Shown: in pieces, positions 10,001 to 16,783 of the stretch
Numbering within the stretch: the first letter of the stretch is position 1
Layout: every line of letters begins with the position of its first letter
Notes under the pieces: model-generated
Databases searched by the model: none
What the model was told of the DNA's origin: nothing
What the model saw: the letters and a program-made list of their open reading frames with translations, nothing else
Program-made: the position numbers and the translations under genes
Origin: Oscillospiraceae bacterium
Lineage (GTDB): Bacteria > Bacillota > Clostridia > Oscillospirales > CAG-272
DNA: 49,738 nt
Direction: 5' to 3'
Assembly: GCA_015065105.1 (NCBI GenBank)
Contig: SVQZ01000018.1
Location: 1-49,738, forward strand

Positions 10001-10160
10001 TTATGCATTGACCGATATTACAAATCTCAAAGCGCACCTTCCTTTGCCTGCGGCGCTTATACTAATTGCTATAAGCGTGCTTCTCACCCTTATTTCGGGT
10101 ATCATACCCTCACGTTCTGCGGCAAAGAAGGATCCTGTTGTGGCGTTACGAACAGAATAA
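7092..10160 (+). CDS. MacB-type ABC transporter, ATPase fused to FtsX-like permease
   Basis: A 1022-residue single-chain half-transporter. Residues 1-225 are an ABC ATPase of the LolD/MacB class: GPSGCGKTT Walker A (~38), MSGGQMQR signature (~144), ILADEPTGALD Walker B (~163) and VTHNP H-loop. A charged linker leads to a first membrane helix (~275-300) and a very large extracytoplasmic domain (~305-880) rich in Met, Ser and acidic residues. The last ~130 residues carry the FtsX core with SVQERTKEIGILRAIGASKK and three membrane helices. Such proteins act as dimeric mechanotransmission machines that move peptides, lipids or antibiotics or transmit force outside the membrane. No adaptor or two-component genes are adjacent, so the substrate is not indicated. 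A terminator follows directly. Confidence 0.88.
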   Translation: MLELKGITKNYETLSETVKALKGIDLCFRKNEFVSILGPSGCGKTTLLNIIGGLDQYTTGDLSIDGISTKQYKDRDWDSYRNHKIGFVFQSYNLIPHQTVLANVELALSLSGVSKQERRKRAKSALEKVGLGDQLKKRPNQMSGGQMQRVAIARALVNDPDIILADEPTGALDTETSVAVMDILKEISKERLIIMVTHNPDIAESYSSRIIRMLDGNIIDDSNPLSEAETEELRKEDNSRIEESKTGKREKKPSLSFGTAFMLSLRNLFTKKGRTVLTSFAGSIGIIGIALILAVSQGTTAYIDSVQEEALSSYPLTLQSQNVDLTALMENFMSATADTAEHSKDAVYRKESVSNIINAFVNTMNEVKENDLKSFDNYIRAEMKKEGSELSKAINGIQYSYNLDLQIYTKSINDTGERDEEVIISSDTNDLLIELMKKYVPKEMSQSMLSSMESRTSMSSMGMSMTMASSGLWQELLPANDGGAVNPLLKDQYDVVYGEWPSSYDEVVVVLDSNNEIDDMTLYALGFLNESEMKTLFDATFKGENIEFKEQKWSYEDICSREYRVVFNADRFGTKGDGLYYDKLEGAEDEQNKKIVVRELYNKGMPLKVTGIIRPAEDVDAPMLTGGICYTADLTEYMIKNSADADIIKAQTASPKYDVISGKPFEGSYEDDDISSKARDFKEYVSMLEGESGMRVKAEIFQGINVYNQMISQFPTPENFNREEIVQTIMTQYASMLTQYGMSEAELTETIDSMSDDELMAMIRSYALASIPTTVENIMSSLTAEDIMGLGYALDAAVNEYTEQELAAYYDNVISFSEKTYDENLAMMGYVDLDKPAAINIYASSFENKDVITDAIAEYNKKVDDEKDIGYTDYIGIMLSSVTTIINAITYVLVAFVSISLIVSSIMIGVITLISVQERTKEIGILRAIGASKKNVSQMFNAETMIIGFASGLTGVLVTYILCIPINAILYALTDITNLKAHLPLPAALILIAISVLLTLISGIIPSRSAAKKDPVVALRTE

Positions 10161-10164
10161 TATC

Positions 10165-10195
10165 AAAAGGGTTCCCATGAAGGGAACCCTTTTTT
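10165..10195 (+). terminator. Strong intrinsic terminator after the ABC transporter
   Basis: A 12-bp perfect stem (10165-10176 with 10182-10193) has a 5-base loop and ends in a run of six T. It starts 4 bases past the stop codon. Confidence 0.92.
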
Positions 10196-10237
10196 ATAGA
10201 TTTTAAGTAAGAGAATTGTTGAGCGGGCGAAAGGCAG

Positions 10238-10272
10238 AATAAAGCCTTCCCCTTTTTCTTAGCGGAGAAGGC
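10238..10272 (-). terminator. Terminator of the birA-ccdA-tlpA operon (minus strand)
   Basis: Read on the minus strand, GCCTTCTCC (complement of 10264-10272) pairs with GGGGAAGGC (10244-10252) through one U.G pair and an 11-base loop. TTTATT follows (10238-10243). It lies about 85 bases beyond the tlpA-like stop codon and faces the plus-strand terminator at 10165. Confidence 0.6.
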
Positions 10273-10355
10273 GGTGGGGGCGAGTTTTTCGTTTTCAAAA
10301 TACGGTTTATTAAAAATAAACTTATCAAACAACCGTAATTTACAACTTTTTTCCG

Positions 10356-10931
10356 TTAGTCGATTACCTGCTCAATAATGCTTAAAAGCTGGGTCTTTGA
10401 AAGCGCTCCCGAGCTGTTATAAACGACGTTTTTGTTTGAATCTATAACAATTGTCGTAGGGAAGCCTGTTGTAGGATATGCAGCCATTGCAGAAAGGTCA
10501 TCGTCGTAGAATACAGGGAAGGAGAAGCCTTCATCTTCAACGTATTTTGAAGCGGCAGCTCTGTCGTCTTGACCCGAACCGCAGATATCTATCATCATAA
10601 ATTCAATTTGGTCACCGTATTCTGCATAGCATTCGTTAAAATCGGGCATTTCCATTTTGCAGTAAGTGCACCAGGTTGCCCAAAAGTTGATTATTATCGG
10701 CTTATCTTCGGAAACCTTTTCGGAAAGCTTTACCTCTTTGCCGGATTCGGTATATACCGTAAAATCGATATAATCACCTTTCGGCTCGTCACTTTTTTCG
10801 TTTTGAGTTATCTTTATCTCTTCTTCGAAGCCGCCGTTTTTGCTTGAGAGATGCTTATAGCCTAAAACCGCGCCTACGATAAGGATGGTGAGAAGAAGAA
10901 CGAGACTTATGATCGATAATGTTTTTTTCAT
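10356..10931 (-). CDS. TlpA/ResA-like membrane-anchored thioredoxin
   Basis: A 191-residue protein with an N-terminal uncleaved signal anchor (residues 4-25) and an extracytoplasmic thioredoxin fold of the AhpC-TSA/redoxin type. The active site is WATWCTYC (Cys88 and Cys91) and the cis-proline loop is GFPTT (Pro158). ResA and TlpA relatives reduce disulfides in apocytochromes or other exported proteins. The gene sits 9 bases after the CcdA-like gene, which would supply electrons across the membrane, so the two form an electron relay. No cytochrome c biogenesis genes are visible, so the target is open. Confidence 0.9.
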   Translation of the reverse strand: MKKTLSIISLVLLLTILIVGAVLGYKHLSSKNGGFEEEIKITQNEKSDEPKGDYIDFTVYTESGKEVKLSEKVSEDKPIIINFWATWCTYCKMEMPDFNECYAEYGDQIEFMMIDICGSGQDDRAAASKYVEDEGFSFPVFYDDDLSAMAAYPTTGFPTTIVIDSNKNVVYNSSGALSKTQLLSIIEQVID

Positions 10932-10940
10932 TGTTACCTC

Positions 10941-11612
10941 CTATACGCTGAAAATGTATAAAATTTTGTTAAGAATACCCGTTGCCATAAGAATACCTAT
11001 AAGTATGAGCAGTATCCCGCAAATCGGGTTTATTATGTTGTAGTGTGATTTTATAAAGCCTATTGCTCCTTTAAGATTGTCTATTATAAGCGTACATATA
11101 AGGAAGGGCAGACCCAGACCCAATGAATAGAGCAAAAGCAGTAATATTCCCTCTAATGCGGTTTTTGAGTTTGCCGCCATTAAAAGCGCGGAGGAAAGGA
11201 ATGCTCCGATGCAGGGACTGTAGCCGAAGGCGAATACAAGTCCGAAAAGAAAGGAGGATATGAAGCCTGTGGGCTTTATATCAAGGGAGAACTTTTTGGT
11301 TGAGTTGAGAAAGGGAAGCTTTATCAGCCCTGTGTAGTTTATTCCGAATATTATCAGTATTATACCGCAGATAATATTGAATAACGTCTGATTTTTAGTG
11401 AGAAATACACCGAGTGTTCCCGCAAGCGCTCCCAGAGACACGAATAGCAGAGAAAAGCCTGCAATGAAGGCAAAGGCATTGAATAGGCTCTGCTTTTTCG
11501 ATGCTTCCTTCGAGCCTGCGGCAAAGTATATAAGGTATATAGGGAGCATGGGCAAAAGGCAGGGTGAGATAAAGGTAATCACACCTTCAAGAAAGGTAAT
11601 TAAATATTGCAT
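10941..11612 (-). CDS. ccdA: CcdA-family thiol:disulfide transporter
   Basis: A 223-residue integral membrane protein with six hydrophobic segments. The two redox cysteines of the family are present, one in the first helix (ISPCLLPMLP, Cys18) and one in the fourth (YSPCIGAF, Cys134), each in a P-C context. CcdA carries electrons from cytoplasmic thioredoxin to outside thioredoxin-like proteins, here most likely the adjacent TlpA-like protein. Its start overlaps the 3' end of the birA-like gene by 13 bases, which implies translational coupling. The GGAGGTGTCGC ribosome site lies inside the upstream gene. Confidence 0.9.
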   Translation of the reverse strand: MQYLITFLEGVITFISPCLLPMLPIYLIYFAAGSKEASKKQSLFNAFAFIAGFSLLFVSLGALAGTLGVFLTKNQTLFNIICGIILIIFGINYTGLIKLPFLNSTKKFSLDIKPTGFISSFLFGLVFAFGYSPCIGAFLSSALLMAANSKTALEGILLLLLYSLGLGLPFLICTLIIDNLKGAIGFIKSHYNIINPICGILLILIGILMATGILNKILYIFSV

Positions 11613-12349
11613 TTCAGCGACACCTCCCCCGAATCATGCAGATAGTATTCGCCTGAATCGTTTTTTGTTATAAGTCTGAAGCTTTCGTCGATATCGCATA
11701 CTGTATGCTCAAAGACAGCACCGTTTTTGATAACGTTCACTTTTTGACCTATGATAAAGCATTTTTCACGGTATTTACAGTATATCTCTCTGCTGCCGAG
11801 ATCCTCGTAATAGCGGGCGAAATTATCAAATATCTCCTTTTGAAGCTCTGTTTTCATCTCTTTTCGGTATTCGCTGCCGAATACAGCGCCTGCGATCCCC
11901 TTAATATCGTCCTCAAAGCCGTTTTGGGGTTCATATAGGTTCACACCTATCCCGAGTATCAAATAGTCTAAAAGGCCGTTATTTTTGCTTATAGCCGACT
12001 CACAGAGTATTCCGCAGACCTTTTTGCTTCCGATATAAATGTCATTTACCCACTTTATACCCGATCTTTTCCCCGAAAGCTTATCTATAGCCTCGGATAC
12101 GGCAACGCAGGCGGCGGTGGTAACGAGAAGCGCCTTTCGGCAGTCTGTTTTCGGACGCAGTATAAGGGATGCGTAGAGTCCTGAGGAATCGGGAGAATAA
12201 AATTTCCTGCCCATTCTTCCGTAGCCTTCGCTCTGAGACTGTGCTGTTACAAGCGTTCCCTCGGCTTCGCCCGCTCTTGCCAATTCCTTTGCGTATATAT
12301 TTGTTGAATTCAGTTCACTGAATTCGATCAATTTGTAAGTTAAGGGCAT
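11600..12349 (-). CDS. birA: Biotin-[acetyl-CoA carboxylase] ligase, monofunctional
   Basis: A 249-residue biotin protein ligase. It shows the biotin/ATP loop GYGRMGRKF (residues 42-50), the KWVND motif (99-103) and a small C-terminal beta domain. The N-terminal winged helix of bifunctional BirA repressors is absent, since the catalytic domain starts with the STN motif near residue 15. It is therefore likely an enzyme only, attaching biotin through biotinyl-AMP to carboxyltransferase carrier proteins in the cytoplasm. It leads an operon with ccdA and tlpA-like genes; no functional link is obvious. Confidence 0.92.
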   Translation of the reverse strand: MPLTYKLIEFSELNSTNIYAKELARAGEAEGTLVTAQSQSEGYGRMGRKFYSPDSSGLYASLILRPKTDCRKALLVTTAACVAVSEAIDKLSGKRSGIKWVNDIYIGSKKVCGILCESAISKNNGLLDYLILGIGVNLYEPQNGFEDDIKGIAGAVFGSEYRKEMKTELQKEIFDNFARYYEDLGSREIYCKYREKCFIIGQKVNVIKNGAVFEHTVCDIDESFRLITKNDSGEYYLHDSGEVSLKCNI

Positions 12350-12366
12350 TTTATCACCTCAAGGGT

Positions 12367-12396
12367 AGTATATCATGTTTTTTTCACTTTAGTCAA
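12367..12396 (-). promoter_or_regulatory. Promoter of the birA-ccdA-tlpA operon (minus strand)
   Basis: On the minus strand TTGACT (complement of 12391-12396) and TATACT (complement of 12367-12372) are 18 bp apart. The -10 ends about 17 bases before the ATG, and a GAGGTGATAAA ribosome site lies between. Confidence 0.75.
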
Positions 12397-12450
12397 TAAT
12401 TTTCGTCAATTTTGTAATACTAAATTAAAATGAAAAAAACGGAGGCATTT

Positions 12451-15021
12451 ATGATAGATAACGTGCAGAGCTTAAATAAAGCAATCGAAGAGGTACGGGA
12501 GGCGCAGGAGCGCTTTTCACATTTCTCAAAGGAGGAGGTTGACAGAATATTTTATGAATCAGCGATGGCGGCGGCGAAAAAGCGTATAGACCTTGCTTTT
12601 ATGGCGGTAAGGGAAACGGGAATGGGGGTTGCCGAGGATAAGGTGATAAAGAACCATTATGCCTCGGAATTCGTATATAACGCGTATAAGGATCTGCCGA
12701 GCTGTGACATAATTGAAGAGGACCATGATGCGGGACTTATAAGACGGGCAGAGCCCGTCGGGGTGATAGCCGCGCTTATACCTGTAACAAATCCTACATC
12801 CACCGCAATATTCAAGGCGCTTATCACCTTGAAGACAAGGAACGGAATCGTCATCTGTCCCCATCCGAGAGCGAAGGAGTGTACAAGGGAGGCGGTAAGG
12901 ATAATTCATGATGCTGCTGTGGCGGCGGGAGCTCCGAGAGGGATAATTGCCTGTATCGACGAGCCGAGTCACGAGCTCACCGATATTGCCATGAAGGAGT
13001 GCGATATAATTCTGGCTACGGGAGGCAGTGCTATGGTACGCGCCGCATATTCGAGCGGACGTCCCGCTCTCGGTGTCGGCTCGGGTAATACTCCGTGCAT
13101 TATAGATGAAAGTGCGGATATCCGAATGGCTGCGGCATCGGTCATTCATTCAAAAACCTTTGATAACGGTGTTATCTGTGCCTCGGAGCAGGCAGTCATT
13201 GTTGACGACGGAATATACAGCGAGGTAAAAAAGGAGTTTTCTGACAGCGGATGCAGATTCCTTCGCACCGATGAAGCCCAGAGGCTTCGCAGTAAGCTTT
13301 TTAATGAGGGCAAGCTTAATGCAGAGCTTGTAGGTAAGTCTGCATATGAGGTCGCACGCTCCTGCGGTATCGAGGCAGAGGAATCGGTCAAACTTCTTAT
13401 TTGTGAGGTAAGCCGCTTTGACGATTCAGAGGTAATGGCGAAAGAAAAGCTTTGTCCCGTTATCGCCATGTACAGATCGAAGAGCTTTGAAAATTCACTT
13501 TTGATCGCAAGGGAGCTTATAAGGAGCGGCGGATACGGTCACACGGCATCTATTTTCTGCGATAACGAGACCGGCAAGGCTCATATAAAGGAGTTTACGA
13601 AGGAGATGAAGGCCTGCCGTATTCTGATCAATCAGCCTGCGGCACAGGGCGCTATAGGAGATATATATAATTTTGTCCTCTCGCCCTCCCTTACCCTCGG
13701 TTGCGGATCATGGGGCGGTAATTCGGTATGTGAGAACGTTGGCGCAAAGCATCTTCTCAATATTAAAAGTGCAAGCTACAGAAGGGAAAATATGCTTTGG
13801 TTTTATACACCCGAAAAGATATTTATTAAAAACGGCTGTCTTTTGGGTGCTCTTGATGAAATAGAGGGAAAGAGGGTATTTATTGTAACCGACGAATATC
13901 TCTATAAAAACGGTTATCTGAGCTCTCTGACCGAAGAGCTTACCAAAAGAGGGAAGAGTGTTGACGTTTATTATGACGTCAAGCCCGATCCCACCCTTTC
14001 CTCTGCCATGGAGGGTGCTATGGCTATGCGGGGCTTTGAGCCTGATACGGTTATCGCCTACGGAGGAGGCTCTGCCATGGATGCTGCCAAGGTCATGTGG
14101 GTATCCTACGAATACCCCGATGCATCCTTTGAGGATATGTCTATGCGTTTTGCGGATATAAGGAAGAGAATATATAAATTCGGAAAAATGGGTAAAAAAG
14201 CCTCGTTTATTGCTGTACCTACTACAGCAGGTACAGGCTCGGAGGTGACCCCCTTTGCGGTAATAACTGATGAAAAAACGGGTATAAAGTACCCCTTGGC
14301 AGATTACGAGCTTATGCCGGATATGGCTATAATAGACCCGTTGCTGACAAAAAACGCACCGAAAGCGCTTACTGCAGCTTCGGGCATCGATGCTCTTACC
14401 CATGCCATTGAAGCATACGTATCGATGGTTGCGACCGACTATACTGATGCCTTGGCGCTTCATTCTGTAAGGCTTTTGTTCAGATATCTTCCGAGGGCTT
14501 ACGAAAGAGGGGGATCGGACATGGAGGCAAGAGAAGGAGTTGCAAATGCGGCAACTATGGCAGGTATGGCTTTTGCCAATGCGTTTTTGGGTATCTGCCA
14601 TTCGATGGCTCATAAGCTCGGCGCCTTCTTCTCCTTGCCTCACGGTATATCAAACGCTCTGCTTATCGAAGAGGTGATTCGCTTCAATGCTTCAAGCGTT
14701 CCTGTGCGTATGGGTACCTTTTCCCAATACAAGTCCCCCGATTCAAAAAGACGTTATGGCGAGATAGCCCGGGCACTCGGATTAAAGGGCAAGAATGATA
14801 ACGAAAGAACAGAGTCTCTTATTAAAGCGGTAAGGGAGCTTAAAAGAAGCATAGGTATCAAGGATTGCATAAGAGATTACGGTATAAAGGAAGAGGATTA
14901 TATGAAAAAGGTGGACGAAATGAGTCTTCTTGCCTTTGATGACCAATGTACAGGTGCGAATCCGAGATATCCTCTGATATCCGAAATCAAGGAAATATAT
15001 TTAAGAGCATATAAAAATTAA
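12451..15021 (+). CDS. adhE: Bifunctional acetaldehyde-CoA/alcohol dehydrogenase
   Basis: An 856-residue fermentative enzyme that reduces acetyl-CoA to acetaldehyde and then ethanol with NADH, usually forming spirosomes. The N-terminal aldehyde dehydrogenase half has the catalytic cysteine in GVICASEQ (Cys243). The C-terminal half is an iron-dependent alcohol dehydrogenase with GGGSAMD, the PTTAGTGSEVTPFAVITD segment, DALTHAIEAYVS and the metal-binding GICHSMAHKLG...LPHG segment. Length matches the family. An in-frame ATG at 12430 exists, but GGAGG (12441-12445) is placed for the ATG at 12451, so that start is preferred. The promoter was not resolved in the short gap shared with birA. No terminator is seen before the next promoter. 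Confidence 0.96.
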   Translation: MIDNVQSLNKAIEEVREAQERFSHFSKEEVDRIFYESAMAAAKKRIDLAFMAVRETGMGVAEDKVIKNHYASEFVYNAYKDLPSCDIIEEDHDAGLIRRAEPVGVIAALIPVTNPTSTAIFKALITLKTRNGIVICPHPRAKECTREAVRIIHDAAVAAGAPRGIIACIDEPSHELTDIAMKECDIILATGGSAMVRAAYSSGRPALGVGSGNTPCIIDESADIRMAAASVIHSKTFDNGVICASEQAVIVDDGIYSEVKKEFSDSGCRFLRTDEAQRLRSKLFNEGKLNAELVGKSAYEVARSCGIEAEESVKLLICEVSRFDDSEVMAKEKLCPVIAMYRSKSFENSLLIARELIRSGGYGHTASIFCDNETGKAHIKEFTKEMKACRILINQPAAQGAIGDIYNFVLSPSLTLGCGSWGGNSVCENVGAKHLLNIKSASYRRENMLWFYTPEKIFIKNGCLLGALDEIEGKRVFIVTDEYLYKNGYLSSLTEELTKRGKSVDVYYDVKPDPTLSSAMEGAMAMRGFEPDTVIAYGGGSAMDAAKVMWVSYEYPDASFEDMSMRFADIRKRIYKFGKMGKKASFIAVPTTAGTGSEVTPFAVITDEKTGIKYPLADYELMPDMAIIDPLLTKNAPKALTAASGIDALTHAIEAYVSMVATDYTDALALHSVRLLFRYLPRAYERGGSDMEAREGVANAATMAGMAFANAFLGICHSMAHKLGAFFSLPHGISNALLIEEVIRFNASSVPVRMGTFSQYKSPDSKRRYGEIARALGLKGKNDNERTESLIKAVRELKRSIGIKDCIRDYGIKEEDYMKKVDEMSLLAFDDQCTGANPRYPLISEIKEIYLRAYKN

Positions 15022-15022
15022 C

Positions 15023-15051
15023 TTGATTTTTGTATTCCTCCATGGTAAAAT
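15023..15051 (+). promoter_or_regulatory. Promoter for the thioesterase-phosphoesterase pair
   Basis: TTGATT (15023-15028) and TAAAAT (15046-15051) with 17-bp spacing start just after the adhE stop codon. GAGGT at 15071-15075 serves the ATG at 15083. Confidence 0.65.
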
Positions 15052-15082
15052 AAACTATAAATCAATATATGAGGTATATATC

Positions 15083-15469
15083 ATGTTGGAAAAAGGTCTT
15101 AAATATTCAAAAGAAACAGTATGCGATGAAAAAAATACAGCGGCGGCCGTGGGAAGCGGAAGTCTGCGCGTTTTCTCCACTCCGGCGCTTCTCACATTAA
15201 TGGAGCTTTGCTGTGCCGAGGCGGTCTTACCCTGTCTTGAAGAGGGTCAGTCCACGGTGGGTACCTCTGTGTGCCTTAAGCATATTGCGGCTACTCCCGT
15301 TTCAATGAAGGTGAAGGCTGAATGCGAGCTTGTAGAGATCGACAGACGACGTCTTGTATTCAACGTTAAGGCTTTTGACGAGAGCGAGCTTATCGGAGAA
15401 TGCGAGCATGAAAGATTTATCGTAATTAACGATAAGTTTCTTTCTAAGTGTTATTCCAAGCTTTCATGA
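15083..15469 (+). CDS. FlK-like hotdog-fold acyl-CoA thioesterase
   Basis: A 128-residue single hotdog-domain protein. It matches the fluoroacetyl-CoA thioesterase (FlK) family: Thr33, Glu41, Gly60 and His67 have exactly the spacing of FlK Thr42, Glu50, Gly69 and His76, and the context STPALLTLMELCCAEAV is typical. FlK-like proteins hydrolyse short acyl-CoA esters; most members in gut Clostridia have an unknown substrate. A longer in-frame start at 15023 would overlap the promoter, while ATG 15083 has a correctly spaced ribosome site. The 3' end overlaps the next gene as ATGA. Placement after adhE may hint at acyl-CoA balance, but that is inference. Confidence 0.85.
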   Translation: MLEKGLKYSKETVCDEKNTAAAVGSGSLRVFSTPALLTLMELCCAEAVLPCLEEGQSTVGTSVCLKHIAATPVSMKVKAECELVEIDRRRLVFNVKAFDESELIGECEHERFIVINDKFLSKCYSKLS

Positions 15470-16320
15470 AAAATTGCAAAAGACGGAAAAGACGGAGCTT
15501 ATTCGTCTTTTCCGTGCTTATTATTATATGTTCCGCCCTTTTTATATCGGCTCTTATAGCGAACAAATCGATCGTTACCACCGAACTGACCGTTACCGAC
15601 AAGGAACTTCCCGAGTCTTTCTGCGGTTATCGTATAGCGCAGGTCTCCGACCTTCATAACGATGAGCTGGGTAAGGATAACGTAAGGACGGTTAAGGCGA
15701 TAAAGGATGCAAACCCTGATATTATCGTTATAACGGGTGATATCATTTCCTCCTACGATAAAAAGGACATTGATATTGCGTTAAGTTTTGTTGAGGATAT
15801 AATTGATACTGCCCCCTGCTATTACGTCAGCGGTAACCATGAATCGAGAATAGATAAGTACCCCGAATTTGCAGATAAGCTCAGTGACCTCGGTGTAATA
15901 ATACTTGATGACGAAAAAACGGTGATAGAGCGTAACGGCGAAGCTATTGACCTTATAGGCTTACGCGACCCGAGCTTCTATGCTCATACCGATACGAAAA
16001 AGCTGATGCAGAGCAAGCTTGACGCCTTAGTTGGCGAGAGCTTTTCGATCTTACTTTCCCACCGTCCCGAGTATATCGACATTTACAGTAAGGCGGGGTG
16101 TGATCTTGTTCTTTCGGGTCACGTTCACGGCGGACAGTTCCGTCTGCCCCTGATAGGAGGCCTTTACGGGCCCGGTCAGGGCTTTTTCCCTAAATACGAT
16201 TCGGGGCTTTACCGTAAGGGAGATACACAGATGTACGTTTCAAGAGGACTCGGTAATTCTGTTTTTCCTCTTCGTATAAATAACCGCCCCGAGCTTGTTG
16301 TTATAACTTTGGATAACTAA
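15466..16320 (+). CDS. Membrane-anchored metallophosphoesterase (YkuE/YaeI-like)
   Basis: A 284-residue protein with a basic N-terminus, one membrane helix (~11-32) and an extracytoplasmic calcineurin-like domain. Metal-binding motifs are complete: SDLHN (Asp62, His64), ITGDII (Asp92), SGNHES (Asn124, His125) and SGHVHGGQ near the C-terminus. The YkuE/YaeI group includes phosphodiesterases acting on lipids or envelope substrates; the substrate here is unknown. A GTG at 15448 could extend it by six residues, but the ATG at 15466 overlaps the preceding stop as ATGA, and this coupling would explain the lack of a good ribosome site. Confidence 0.88.
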   Translation: MKNCKRRKRRSLFVFSVLIIICSALFISALIANKSIVTTELTVTDKELPESFCGYRIAQVSDLHNDELGKDNVRTVKAIKDANPDIIVITGDIISSYDKKDIDIALSFVEDIIDTAPCYYVSGNHESRIDKYPEFADKLSDLGVIILDDEKTVIERNGEAIDLIGLRDPSFYAHTDTKKLMQSKLDALVGESFSILLSHRPEYIDIYSKAGCDLVLSGHVHGGQFRLPLIGGLYGPGQGFFPKYDSGLYRKGDTQMYVSRGLGNSVFPLRINNRPELVVITLDN

Positions 16321-16321
16321 C

Positions 16322-16359
16322 AAAGACAGAGAACCGAAAAAAACGGTTCTCTGTCTTTT
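16322..16359. terminator. Terminator hairpin, left copy
   Basis: A perfect 15-bp stem (16322-16336 with 16344-16358) encloses seven A. The 3' arm ends CTTTT. It begins one base after the metallophosphoesterase stop codon and terminates that transcript. It is near-identical to the copy at 16677. Confidence 0.85.
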
Positions 16360-16477
16360 CAGACTGTCGAAAAACTCGGTCGGACGTGTGAAATAATATT
16401 TTATAATAGTTGTTTGCTCCACTTTATAAATACTAAAATTTACATTTCATTCTCCGCATATAGCTGAATAAGTATTC

Positions 16478-16516
16478 AAAAGCACCGTAAACATTGAGTT
16501 CACGGTGCTTTTTCAC
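16478..16516 (+). terminator. Terminator-like hairpin inside the repeat block
   Basis: A 15-bp stem with one mismatch (16478-16492 with 16498-16512) has a 5-base loop and a 3' arm running into TTTTT. No gene ends nearby, so it is an orphan or belongs to the repeat element. Confidence 0.55.
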
Positions 16517-16676
16517 ACTTTTTTGCCAAATCCTCTCTACCGTACCAAGTACGCCGACGAGAAGATTTGACGAAAACTATGGGGTTCCCCGAAACGAGCT
16601 TGCCGAGTTTTGGGGGTTCACATACCTTCGCTTTTCAAAGTCTGCCAGCTTGTCGATAAGTTTATCGACAAGCTGC

Positions 16677-16713
16677 AAAGACAGAGAACCGAAAAAACGG
16701 TTCTCTGTCTTTT
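16677..16713. terminator. Terminator hairpin, right copy
   Basis: The same 15-bp stem as at 16322 (16677-16691 with 16698-16712), with six instead of seven A in the loop. It lies about 70 bases beyond the stop of the minus-strand NlpC/P60 gene and may serve that gene, since the stem is symmetric and U residues occur on both sides. Confidence 0.7.
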
Positions 16714-16783
16714 ACCGTATATATTATACCACAAATTTTATAAAATTACAAGGCTTGTATTTATTTTTTTCTATGCTATACTT

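Larger units (their letters stand above)
16322..16712. repeat. MITE-like non-coding element with ~55-bp terminal inverted repeats
   Basis: This 391-bp block has no credible gene. Its left end (16322-16376) and right end (16659-16712, reverse complement) match over about 55 positions: both contain the AAAGACAGAGAACCG / CGGTTCTCTGTCTTT hairpin, then an 18-base stretch identical at 14 positions. Inside are three more hairpins (16478-16512, 16587-16615, 16646-16675), and AAAACTCGG at 16371 is complemented by CCGAGTTTT at 16603. No transposase is encoded and a target-site duplication is not clear. It may be a MITE-like element or a duplicated terminator module. Confidence 0.55.

Noticed and set aside
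12430-12450. Upstream ATG of adhE at 12430
   Set aside because: The GGAGG at 12441 lies downstream of it and is correctly spaced for the ATG at 12451.
13708-14643. 311-residue minus-strand ORF within adhE
   Set aside because: It lies wholly opposite the conserved iron-alcohol dehydrogenase domain, is Cys/Arg-rich as antisense frames often are, and has no start signals.
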